Assembly: GCA_028023455.1 (NCBI GenBank)
Contig: JAQFVV010000043.1
Coordinates: 2,231,483-2,295,482 of the forward strand
Direction: 5' to 3'
Source: Epiperipatus broadwayi
Taxonomy: Eukaryota; Onychophora; Udeonychophora; Euonychophora; Peripatidae
DNA length: 64,000 bases
The position numbers were made by a program, and so were the translations under genes. Below are positions 43,859-53,562 of this stretch, piece after piece. The notes under the pieces were generated by a model. It did no database searches. It was given only the letters and a program-made list of their open reading frames with translations, and had not been told where the DNA came from. Positions within the stretch are counted from its first letter, which is position 1, and every line of letters starts with the position of its first letter.

Positions 43859-45485
43859 GTGTTAAGCAAAGAGTTTACTTGCTCCTCATGTGAACTTCCC
43901 TTGGAATGTTTTGTTTGTATAATCGTGAAAATATAGATCTGTGTTATTGAGTATGTGGCCAGATAAATAGTTAAATTAAATTCTTGATAATATTAGTGTC
44001 TTATTTTGTTGGTTGGTTTACGACATTGTCCGAAATGAAGTAATTGTTTAATATTTCCTCAATGGATTGATAATGTGTAGAAAGGATTGTTTTCTATTAT
44101 TGTTGCTTGGACACACACATGTGTAATATAAACAATATCGCGGATATAAAAGTATAATGTTATTGAAATTAAAACAGGAAATAAATGCTTTAAAATACAT
44201 CATTTAACATAAAGTTATAAATCATCAATCATCAGAATGGATAAGATTTTATTGCTATGTGTGAAAAGTGTATGTAATTAAAAATGAATATTTAATTAGT
44301 TATAGAAAGTTGCTTTGTTGATGGCCAAATATATTAATTTGATTTTTTTTGTATTAATCGATAGTAAATCCTATCAAAATATTATTGTACCAATAATATG
44401 ATATATTATTTAGCTAATGTCATGTTTAGATGAAACGCTTAAGTAAAGCAGGTATTCAAAGTCAGAATACTCAAGTTTTGTTTGTTAATTTGCTTTCAAA
44501 AGGTATGAATAATAAATAGTGTAATATCATAGGGATAATCCCAAACTGATGTCCTAAGATTTATTTGAGAATTAAATTATTAAGACAAGTAGTCTTAGTG
44601 TAAAATAATTATGGTAAATTAAATTTTCAGTGTAATAAATGATTTGTTTATTTATAAATAAAAAAACTGTGTCTTGAGTTATTCGTGTATACATTCGTGT
44701 ACTAATTTCCACATCTCCACATTTCACATCTCTATTATAAAATAAATATATTGTTTTATAGCTATGATATTAAATATGCTGGTATCTGATAATATTGTTT
44801 CCTCAATCCAAACATTATAAGAAACAGTGCCACTTGATAAACGTATAAGAAAGGTTGTCTAGTTAAGATATTGGTTAGATGATGATGTGGGATTAAATAA
44901 ACCCTATTTCCATCATTATCTAATTGCTAAACACAGTAAAACATTTAGTCAATTTATCTCATTACATTTTATTATAAGTTAGAATTATAAATTATGGGCC
45001 AATGTATTTTCTTTAATTCAACTGTGTTTTAAATTCCCTGAGATTTTATTGTATATTCCTTGATCGGCATTAAGGTAGCTGTTTAGATGATGATATGCCA
45101 AGTCATAGAATTGTTTAGTGATATAATTATATCAAGCTGATATATGTTATACTTGGATGATGGAAGAAATTAAGTTGAAAGAATATTTTAATAGTCTTAC
45201 AAATAAACATTGTTATTCTTTGTCATGCAGTTAATTAACAAAAGGATTTATATTTTATTTAATGGTTTATAATATTTCTTCTTTCATTTATTTATAATTA
45301 TATTTTATGAACTTCCTATAACCTCCCACTGAGTTGAGCTGAATGTAGACATATGTAAAGAGTCTCAGTAATAATTTTATATCAGATATGTTGTTATATT
45401 GTTCTATTCATTAATAAAACTGGCACCCTGGGCATTTACTCATATAATGTATATGAGCGGTGTTGTGAGTGTAGGTTATAATATA
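43859..45485. other. No gene seen
   Basis: AT-rich DNA without coding or RNA signal. Confidence 0.5.
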
Positions 45486-45526
45486 TAATAAACAATGATA
45501 AAAATATGTGTAAGAGAACGTGATCT

Positions 45527-45578
45527 GGGCCAACTGATGAGTGCTAGTTCAGTATGAAATGAGCATCTTAGGGATCAT
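45527..45578 (+). ncRNA. Hammerhead ribozyme, unit 1
   Basis: Core CUGAUGA is at 45534-45540, GAAA at 45556-45559, stem III AUG/CAU with 2-nt loop, C17 at 45567. Stem II is GUGCU.../AGUAU with wobble pairs. Stem I starts AA/UU next to the core and, after an internal loop, UGAUC (45521-45525) can pair with GAUCA (45573-45577). Confidence 0.62.
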
Positions 45579-45880
45579 ACATCTTTTTCACAAGTCTTTA
45601 GTCATATGTTTATGATTAAATCACTTCACAATGTGTTAAAAGTGGACAGAAACCAGTCTGTGTCTTGTGTGAGAGTTGTATAGCGAAAATAAAACTGCAG
45701 AAATATTATTCATTAAATGAAAAATCTCTAGTCTAATGAATGCCTAATAAAAATTAATATTTCCATCAAGTGATTTGTGTCAAAGTTGTAAGAGCAGTAA
45801 GTTTGAAATTTATCAATTAAACTGTAGTTATTATCTATCTATATAAAGTGAACAATAATAAAGATGTGTAAGAGAATGTG

Positions 45881-45935
45881 ATCTGGGCCAACTGATGAGT
45901 GCTGGTTCAGTATGAAATGTGCATCTTGTAGGTCA
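45881..45935 (+). ncRNA. Hammerhead ribozyme, unit 2
   Basis: Core CUGAUGA is at 45892-45898. Stem II is GUGCUG/CAGUAU, six pairs including two G.U, with loop GUU. GAAA is at 45914-45917, stem III is AUG/CAU, C17 at 45925. Stem I is CAA/UUG, then an internal loop. Confidence 0.65.
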
Positions 45936-46065
45936 TATATCTTTTTCACATGTCTTTAGTCATATGTTTATGATTACATCACTTCACAATGTGTTAAAAG
46001 TGGATAGAAACCAGTCCATATCTTCCTTGAGAACACTACAGAAATTTTATTCATTAAAATTCAGC

Positions 46066-47297
46066 TACACTGTCCACGTTATGGATTTTTTAAAAAAAAA
46101 CATATCTAGCAGTAAGTTATTAATAAGCAATCTACTTTATATATACAACAATTTCTAATGCCTTTGGCAAAATATAATAGTAATAATTTTTAAGAAGATA
46201 AACCATATCTAAGGATTCATAACAATGTGGTATCTACTACGCCAATATAAAAGTTGCATTATATTATAATCAAATTTTTTGCTTTCCACAGTTTGTACAT
46301 ATGCACAGATTTAACCCACTCAGATTAAAATGTTATCTCTACCTAATTTGCAGATTAATATTGTGTACTTAGCTATCTGAAAAATTCCTAAGTCTTCTGG
46401 TGACCAGAAAAAATTTTCAAGCCTTACCCAATCTGCATTTAAAATGTATGTCATGGGAATAAGCATGGGCGTGAATAGGCTTATCATTACTCCGTAAGAT
46501 TTTTTGATTCACAATTTATATACATATGGCTTGGTTAATATATATATATGCATTAAATAAATGTTTCTAGATTTATTTACTTCAAGTTGTTTTTTCTTCC
46601 CTAATTATGATTTTTAAATTAATTATCAACAACAATAACTAAAAAAAAAAAAAAATGAAGGCCGATTTTGTTCAAACATTTAATGTTTGATTAAAAAATA
46701 ACTATAAAATTAATTTTTAATCTTCTTTATTAGAGAAGAAAGTAATTTTATCATTAGTAAAGATGTTATCAGCTGTAAATCAATATTTTTAAAATTAACA
46801 ACTTGTGCGGTAAGGTGAAACCATTATCTGACACTTAGCATTATGGGATATAAGAGATTTATTTTGCAGACTTAATATTTAATTAATTTAACAATTCCAA
46901 ACAAAACAAGCTTCAGATTTTATAAGATTCATCGTAATTTTTTATTGTTTTAAAGATACTTCATCGTGTTGTAGTAAAACAAATCTCATAGTCAGGAAAT
47001 GTAAGAATTTCCTATTTGTAAATTCCAAATAATTCATTAAAATATCACAAATTAATATTACTTACATATATATACGGTAGATTTAGGTTAACAGTCTGTG
47101 CTTATATAGAAAAACTAAAAAGTATTATACTAAAATTTTACCTTAAAAACAGTTTACTTAAATACATTAGGAATTATAGTTTAAATCCTTGGAATGGACT
47201 GACTTAACAAACTAATTTTAGTTTATTTTTAATGAGTGTCAATATTTTTGCCATGCTAAAAGAAAATGTTTAAGGTTGCAAAAATTATCAGTATTTT
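46066..47297. other. No gene seen
   Basis: AT-rich DNA without supported features. Confidence 0.5.
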
Positions 47298-47380
47298 TTT
47301 TTTTATGTGTCAAAGCGCGGCCGGAAAGCGAACCCTTGTAAGGCAGCTATGCTAACCACAAGGCCACCAACACTTGACAG
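47298..47380 (-). repeat. tRNA-derived SINE copy 5 (shortened)
   Basis: Minus strand: TGTCAAGTGTTGGTGGCCTT head, GGTTAGCATAGCTGCC, TTACAAGGGTTCGCTTTCCG, CCGCGCTTTGACACAT, A-run. The part between anticodon arm and B-box is deleted. Confidence 0.78.
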
Positions 47381-47394
47381 TACTTTTTGGTTGC

Positions 47395-47925
47395 TGTGAT
47401 GTGATGTATTTGGCTTCTCCTTAAACGAAGTCAAGAATATCTTAGCAATCATGCCCAGATAAACCTGTTAGCCACTTTATTTTCCATTCCCCACTCTAAG
47501 TCTTCCCATATTCTGCCCCATCCCATTTCCACAACATAATCTTTTGTCAACTCTATGGCCTTTATATCTAAATCCCCCTTATCTTTTCACAAACCCAGCA
47601 TAAAAACTAATAACTCACTTTCTGTATAGTCACTTTGTTCATACCTATTCTGCCATAACTTCATTATCTGTACCCTTTCTGCTTTCAAGCATTTACCTTC
47701 AATCAACAGATGCCTAATATTTTCTATACCTTCCTTACACAATTTGCACACTAAATCACCCATAGTTTTCCATTTACATGTATATTCTCTTGTTGCTAAA
47801 GATCCCGTTGGAGCCTTAAACAATAAACTACTTTCCTTACTATTATCATAAATTAACCCGCATCCAATATTCCGTTTACTTCTATATATATTTAAACTCT
47901 TCTTACCCTCCATACTAGTTATAAA
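47395..47925 (-). pseudogene. LINE ORF2 C-terminal relic, paralogue of 36 kb
   Basis: The 108-codon frame 47913-47587 matches the 36 kb copy almost residue for residue (SLNIYRSKRNIGC, then SSLLFKAPTGSLATREYTCK, then VCKLCKEGIENIRHLL). Here the C-x2-C is intact. The final His-x4-Cys pair seems altered (RHLLIEGKC). A TTTTCACAAAC segment ends the frame at 47587, and similarity continues in the 3' UTR to the ATCACATC-type end near 47400. It is truncated at both the N-terminus and the RT. Confidence 0.75.
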
Positions 47926-48849
47926 TGTGTTTTACATGCACGTATATGTGAATGGAAGGTAACATTAAATTAGCTAAGCAATTCTTTAGAATAGGATTTA
48001 AATTTAATAATTCATTAATCTAAATGCAGCATAAAAAAGTCAGTTTTTTATCTATATGTGAGATGTGTCAGGTATGTGTCATCTAAAAGTTTTATATATA
48101 TAAAGGGTTTTGCTACATCTATATACTTAGAACTTAAAGAAATAAGGTAATTAGAGATAAAGTAAAGATAAGCGTTAACGCATTAGAAAATGATTAATTA
48201 AAAGATAAAGAACCAATATAATTAATTATTTTCTAGAACATTCCACATTACGAGGAAATATATAAAAACTCCAAGATAAGGGAAGTGGGGGCCTTTTTTA
48301 CACACACTGGCATCGCAGGAACTGATTGTGTTTACCGTAGATACAAGTGGCCGAGTGTAAGGAGGACAGGGGAGGGACCCAATGAACTCCATCACTGAAG
48401 GTACCAAAGTGGACTTAGGGATTATGCAGACCACATTGGCCTTATTATAATTTATTTATGCTTCAGCCGTGCATGTCATAAGTAATAATCTTGATATGTA
48501 ATATATATTAAGCGTTATTGGGTAAATCTTAATATTGTATAACTTGTGGCAATAAAGGCAGTATTAGTTATAATAACTTGTTTCCGAATTACTTTTTGTT
48601 CTGCTGGTGGTATTCCCGCTTGTAGGACTAGCGGTGGCTGTACATAGCAGGTTTAAATAATGATCATTACAAATGATTTATTTTAAATAAATTTGCCACA
48701 GCATTTGGAAAATTTATAAAAAGACATTTAGACCACGAAATGTGTTTGCTAGAATTTATTTCTGTACTTAGTTATAAAGTTTCTACGGTTTTAATCTTAT
48801 AACCTGAATATGATGAAAGGTTATAAATTAGATTAACCTTTCACATAAA
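47926..48849. other. No gene recognised
   Basis: Mostly AT-rich. The part 48290-48440 is GC-richer (CCGTAGATACAAGTGGCCGA, AGGAGGACAGGGGAGGGACC) and contains a 70-codon minus frame (48222-48434) with no motif I recognise. It could be a low-copy repeat or an eroded exon; the evidence is insufficient. Confidence 0.35.
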
Positions 48850-48975
48850 GGATCATCCATTCTTTCTTACTTTCTCCTTCAATGTTATGTGCTAGTAAAA
48901 AGTTTGGAACAAGGATTATCCATTCTTCCTTACTTTCTTCTTCAATGTTAGGTGCTAGTAAAAAGTTTGGAATGG
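48850..48975 (+). repeat. Tandem duplication, 63-bp unit
   Basis: Two copies starting at 48850 and 48913 share ATCCATTCTT.CTTACTTTCT, TTCAATGTTA and GTGCTAGTAAAAAGTTTGGA, at about 92% identity by eye. Confidence 0.8.
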
Positions 48976-49815
48976 AGCCCCTTTCTTCCATCACCATGCA
49001 GCATTTGGAAAAACTATTACTGAAGAATTATCGTGCCTCATGGAAGTAAACAATAATTTAACGTGATAAAAATAACTGGACTTAACTTTTACTCCACCAT
49101 AATGTTTGTAAATTAAGTTAAAAAAGTACCATTGAACTTGTTTATAAATGTCAACTCTTAAATCTATTCATAGAGATCTAAATACTATAGTCTTTAACTG
49201 CTGATTATCTCTAGTTTATATGACCTACATGAACTAATTGTTTTATTTAATCTTGCTTTCTTGTTAAGTTATTGAAGATATAAATTATTTTAATAACTTT
49301 TCATGTTACCTCTGCTATTTACATTATAAGGAAAACATCATTACCATGGATCAATTTCCAACCATCAAAAAGAAAGGGGGGCATTATTTATTTTGCATTT
49401 ATCAAATTATATTTAACATTTTGTGCAACTGATAAAACAGAGGAGGAATTACCCCTCAGAAGTTTGAAGTGAACTTAATATCCAGGTAAAAATAGATTCT
49501 ATAAAAAATATTTTATTTACCTAATAAAAATTTTGCTGCATATATACTAGACCATAATTAATGTTTATTAGAAATAGTATCAATACAATTATTTATTAGT
49601 GCGTCAGAATAATTAAAATGTTCACTTAAATTTAGATAATAAACAGTATGTGCATTTGTCTACATGTTTGTAGGAAAAAACAGCTTAAGAAATTTGATTG
49701 TCTTTTATTCATTTATATATTTTAGCCATTATTTTTGTTCTAGCTTTTAATTAGTAGTTATTTACATTTTAACTTAGATTAACATGTTCCTTTTCTTCAC
49801 AAGGTTTTATCATGC
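48976..49815. other. No gene seen
   Basis: AT-rich DNA without supported features. Confidence 0.45.
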
Positions 49816-50068
49816 AGCTCAGGATTCGTGGATCACCAAAAGGTGTCTGGCCACAGGTTTGAACCCAATAATGCCAAGATTGTGTGCTCTGAGAGAAATG
49901 ATACTAAAAGGAAAATAAAAGCTTATTTTATGGCGAACGACCCAAATGCCATCAATAGATGAGATATTTCGCGATTTCAAAAAAATGGTAGAACTAAATG
50001 ATTTGCATAGATTTGCATATAAAACACTGCTCTGTATCACTAACGACAAAGGCTATGAATATAGGAGT
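49816..50068 (+). pseudogene. Unidentified coding relic with one in-frame stop
   Basis: The plus strand from 49816 reads QDSWITKRCLATGLNPIMPR, then LCALREMILKGK, a TAA, then LILWRTTQMPSIDEIFRDFK, and more to KGYEYRS before TAA near 50066. The composition is protein-like and the frame stays open across the single stop. The K..I..W.....PS pattern recalls the C-terminal region of LINE ORF2, but that is uncertain. The minus-strand 76-codon frame here is its shadow. Confidence 0.35.
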
Positions 50069-50184
50069 TAACCTACCCTGAAAGTGCTAAGCCAAATATT
50101 ATTATGTATAAGTTTAATAACTTCATCAATTTGCGTTAAAGTGCAATTAACCTAAATATCCAGTCTTATTTGTATGCAATTTAT

Positions 50185-50352
50185 CCAAACCATATTGAAC
50201 ACTTTTTAACAAAATCCTTTATAAACAAAGCAAAACTTTCCATACAGTATTGCCACCCTGTACCAACTAGAAACTAGTAAAAAAAAATCCTTTATTGTAC
50301 ATACAATTTTGCTAAAAAGTGTTCAATGTGGTTTGGATAAATTGTATTTATA
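50185..50352. mobile_element. Nested foldback: 61-bp H1b derivative inside another palindrome
   Basis: The outer palindrome matches the 51.5 kb family (TTATCCAAACCATATTGAAC, ACTTTTTAACAAAA and the inverse AATTTTGCTAAAAAGTGTTC, AATGTGGTTTGGATAA). Inside its left arm a 61-bp insert (50223-50283) is made of H1b terminal text (AAAGCAAAACTTTCCATACA, CACCCTGTACCAAC) joined to a GAAACTAGT remnant. It is bracketed by the exact 12-bp repeat AAAATCCTTTAT (50211-50222, 50284-50295). So two families are nested and the inner one is almost reduced to an end. Confidence 0.75.
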
Positions 50353-50864
50353 GGATAGAGGAAAGAGTGATTTTGGTAAAATTTCTTATTTGTATGAATA
50401 TGCGACTTTCCTTCAAGTGGACTTTAAGAAAAAAAAATCCTAATGTAAATTTGGGTATAATGTGCCTTTATATTCATTGTTAATTAATGTTAAATATTAA
50501 TTATTAATTAAAGAATTTTAAATGGAAGATATTCAATCTTTTATACATGCAAATTTCTTAGTTCATCACATTAAATAAAGAATTGTATTCTTAGTTATAA
50601 GCTACAAAGGGAAATACTTTGAAGAGTATGTAATCAAAATATCATATAGTTAAATTCGAATTTCTTTTTAGAAGTCGGATGAATAGTTATACCCTCACTG
50701 AACTTCTCAAACACGAGTATTTTTCATGTGCATTAATTGAAATAAAGTTAAGTGATACAATCATCTTAAACAACTTTAATTGTTTGTGAGAGACAATATA
50801 AATATAATAGTTCTTAAAATGCATATGTACCACTTTTTACTTTACTATTTTCTAAAAGATTGAA
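50353..50864. other. No gene seen
   Basis: AT-rich DNA without supported features. Confidence 0.4.
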
Positions 50865-51107
50865 ATCAAATTTATAAAGATGCAGTTTCTTATATTAAAC
50901 TTTGAAAAAAAAAAAAAAAAATACTATTAAAAATTTATAGATACTTGCGTACCCGCCTGAGCAAATCAGACTAAGTCATGAAAGATTGAAATCAAATTTA
51001 TAAAGATGCAATTTCTTATATTAAACTTTGAAAAAAAATATATATACTATTAAAAATTTATAGATACTTGCGTACCCTGCGCAAATCAGACTAAGTCATG
51101 AAAGAAC
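50865..51107 (+). repeat. Tandem duplication, 116-bp unit
   Basis: Units starting at about 50868 and 50984 share GATTGAAATCAAATTTATAA, TTTCTTATATTAAACTTTGA, TAGATACTTGCGTACC and CAAATCAGACTAAGTCATGA. They are nearly identical apart from an A-run/TA-run difference. Confidence 0.85.
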
Positions 51108-51417
51108 AGAGAGTTTTATAAAATAATACACTATTAATGATAATATAATAAACATATACATTATATTTTATTAAATTTGACTTGGTGGGTTTTCTTTCTT
51201 TTTAGTTATGGTTATAATTAATTAATGTTCAGAAATAGGAAATTTAATTGTTTTTGCCTTGTATGTTATATATCCTGTTACAGAGCTTTATTGTGAAGAT
51301 GAGTGAGAGATAATAGATTGTCGCTTCGCCCAGCATGGCAGCAACACTCGCACATTGAACATAAAGAGACTTCGTGAAGAAACAGATGCAATATAGATGA
51401 TCTAATATGCTATTATG
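51108..51417. other. No gene seen
   Basis: A locally GC-richer segment (GTCGCTTCGCCCAGCATGGC near 51323) does not correspond to a recognised gene. Confidence 0.35.
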
Positions 51418-51685
51418 AAATGTTTATTTTTTACCAAAATCACACTTTTCTTTATGTTTGCCGTAATATCCTATAAATATAATTTGTCCAAATTTCAAAC
51501 ACTTTTTAGCAAAACTGTTTATTTGTACATACACAGCCACCTACGTTTCGACTGACCTGCAGAGAGCAAGTCTGCTCTGAAGAAGACTGCAGGTCAGTCG
51601 AAACGTAGGTGGCTGTGTATGTACAAACAGTTTTGCTAAAAAGTGTTTGAAATTTGGACAAATTATATTTATAAAATGTTTATTT
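51418..51685. mobile_element. Palindromic hammerhead element, 12-bp TSD (family H3)
   Basis: Arms of about 90 bp (51473-51566 and 51590-51673) are nearly perfect complements: CCAAATTTCAAACACTTTTT, AGCAAAACTGTTT, GTACATACACAGCCACCTAC. The 12-bp repeat AAATGTTTATTT flanks it at 51418-51429 and 51674-51685. The right arm has a complete ribozyme core; in the left arm the core is deleted (only the GAAAC side remains). No protein is encoded. Confidence 0.82.
51571..51612 (+). ncRNA. Hammerhead ribozyme, family H3
   Basis: Core CUGAAGA is at 51577-51583 (A at the free position 7). A 5-bp stem II GACUG/CAGUC has loop CAGGU, preceded by one unpaired A. GAAA is at 51600-51603, stem III is ACGU with no loop (51603-51606), A17 at 51607 (GUA). 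Stem I has about five pairs, including G.U pairs. The two-pair stem III closing as ACGU is just what is known for the minimal hammerheads of Penelope-like elements, which act as dimers. Confidence 0.68.
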
Positions 51686-53327
51686 AAATTACAATAAAAT
51701 ATGTCTTGTATTTTATATAATTTTAGTTACCATTATTTAGGCTAAACTTGTATTCAGGCATTGTGAGTGTATTAGATATATAATTGAATTAAATCCGATT
51801 AAAATTTTCTTTGCATTCTTACTGTATCAATGTTTGTTTTTCCTTCGTACCTCCCATCATCATCACTGTGAACATAAAAAATACTAAAATACCATCATCA
51901 CAAACTTTCAGACAAACGTCATATTCTTTTAGTGTTATTTTTTTAAAGTGATGCATTAATAATAACATACTGTTACTTTTGGATCACATGACATTTAAAA
52001 ATATATAAAAAACAATATTTTTATACATTTTTTTAATAAGATTTATATAAATAATATATAATCCGTTCACTCTATAATAATTATTTTTATCATGTGTAAT
52101 TGTAAAACTACATTTTTATTCCTAACCAAATATGATAATGTGGGAAAAAAACATGAGAATTTACTTTGCTTATTTCCTTTTACACATTCTATAAATATAT
52201 TAATTATGCATAAAGTAGTTTTTCATTTGTTACTAAATTTGAAAATAAAATAAAAATGCTACAATATGTTTTATTTATAGCACGAAATTAAATTATAAAT
52301 AAAAATATAATTTTCAAGCATGTGCGATTATAAATACTTTTATAAAATATAAATACTGGTTATAAAAGCAATGTAGTAAATCAAAGGTTTTAGGTGAACG
52401 GTGTTAATACACCCATGTCGGATGAGCAACTCCTGCACGATAGCTGCAAGAAATGAACGTAGTCATGCACAGAAACAACATCAACACTCATTTTACATAT
52501 GCCAAATGCTGGCCACAAATAAATTTCTCTAATACAAAAATTTCATCCAGTCATGATACACAATATCAACGAACAATCAAAGACATTACCAAAATCCTCA
52601 AAAAAAAAAAAACTCCACATATTGAAAAAATTTCACAAAACATAGAAATAAAATTCAAATTAACCCAACCTGCACTCCACACTTTTCGTCTAATTCTTCT
52701 AAATTTCAAATTGATTAAAATAGTTGCCAGCCATTATTGAACCACTCATATGGTGGTAGATAACAAATAGACAAAAAGCTAATGCTACCACATATATAGG
52801 ACAAATAAGAAACAACCATAAATTATTTAGACATCCATAGTTTTTATCAACTGATTTTTCACCTCCTTCTTAGCTCTTTTAATTTTTTTTAATGAGAATC
52901 TTTAAACAGAATGGGTCTTTGTAAAAAGTTGCCATTTCTGGCCTAAACAGTAATGATGACACCAAAAAATTATTAATAACTCTGGACAATAAATTTTAGA
53001 AATAGCCGATCAAATATATATATATTTTAATGTGAACAATAATCAGGTGAATTATATATTTCCATGTACAAAATATCATGCTTAATCTAAAACATAGGTA
53101 AACATAATCAGGAAAATAAAATAAAGAAAGAAATGGATAGAAAATAAATTAGCTTTATAAAAGCTTTTTTTTTAAATGAGGTATTGTATTAAACCTATAA
53201 TCCACATGTAATAAGACATCTTACGATCATATAATTAATAAAAAAAATTAATTTAATTGCATTAATTTTTTTAAAATCTCATTTTAATTTTAATAAATTA
53301 TTAAAATAAAATATTTATATATATTTC
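51686..53327. other. No gene recognised
   Basis: AT-rich DNA. The 95-codon frame at 52453-52740 (MNVVMHRNNINTHFTYAKCW start) has no recognised domain and is Asn/Lys/Ile-rich, so it is not called. Confidence 0.45.
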
Positions 53328-53389
53328 TTATAATAACTTCTCTTATATACACTTTAATGCAAAAAATTTAATAAAGCTTCTTTATTTTC

Positions 53390-53428
53390 CTAACAGTTTC
53401 GACTGTCCAGCAGTCTTCATCAGAGATT
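53390..53428 (-). ncRNA. Hammerhead ribozyme core, left arm
   Basis: Minus strand: core CUGAUGA at 53417-53423, 5-bp stem II GACUG/CAGUC (loop CUGGA), GAAA at 53397-53400, stem III AC/GU, U17 at 53392. Stem I is only about three pairs, so this copy is likely weak unless the outer arms contribute. Confidence 0.58.
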
Positions 53429-53460
53429 CTCAAAATTCCTCTACCTTTTAAAATTTGAGA

Positions 53461-53500
53461 AGCTGTGATGAAGACTGCTGGACAGTCGAAACTGTCAGGA
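53461..53500 (+). ncRNA. Hammerhead core, right arm, C3 mutated
   Basis: Same stem II (GACUG/CAGUC), GAAA at 53488-53491 and C17 at 53496 (GUC). The core reads GUGAUGA: the invariant C3 is G, which should abolish cleavage. Confidence 0.55.
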
Positions 53501-53562
53501 AAATAAAGAAGTTTTATTTAAAAAAATGTTTGCATTAAAGTGTATATGAGAAAAGTTATTAT

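Larger units (their letters stand above)
45486..46065 (+). mobile_element. Head-to-tail hammerhead repeat dimer, 358-bp period
   Basis: Two copies of family H2 lie in direct tandem. AACAATGATAAAAATATGTG (45491) and AACAATAATAAAGATGTGTA (45851) start the units, and the ribozyme cores are exactly 358 bp apart (45534 and 45892). The second copy runs to about 46065 (GAACACTACAGAAATTTTAT) and is partial. Direct tandem units with one ribozyme each are what self-cleaving multimers reverse-transcribed from circular or concatemeric RNA leave behind (retrozyme or Penelope pLTR architecture). The 79-codon frame inside is not a gene. Confidence 0.78.
53328..53562. mobile_element. Palindromic hammerhead element (family H3)
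   Basis: Arms of about 95 bp: TTATATACACTTTAATGCAA, CTTCTTTATTTTCCT, CAGTTTCGACTGTCCAGCAG and their inverse. The centre is ATTCTCAAAATTCCTCTACC. Each arm contains a hammerhead-like core in opposite orientation. No unambiguous target duplication was identified, because the arms extend into flanking AT sequence. Confidence 0.78.

Noticed and set aside
43660-43860. Hammerhead core in the 108-bp tandem (GGTGATGAGGAAAAGTCC)
   Set aside because: GAAA is not positioned after a stem II and C3/U4 are absent.
52453-52740. 95-codon open frame as a gene
   Set aside because: Asn/Lys/Ile-rich with A-run-coded Lys stretch; no recognised domain.
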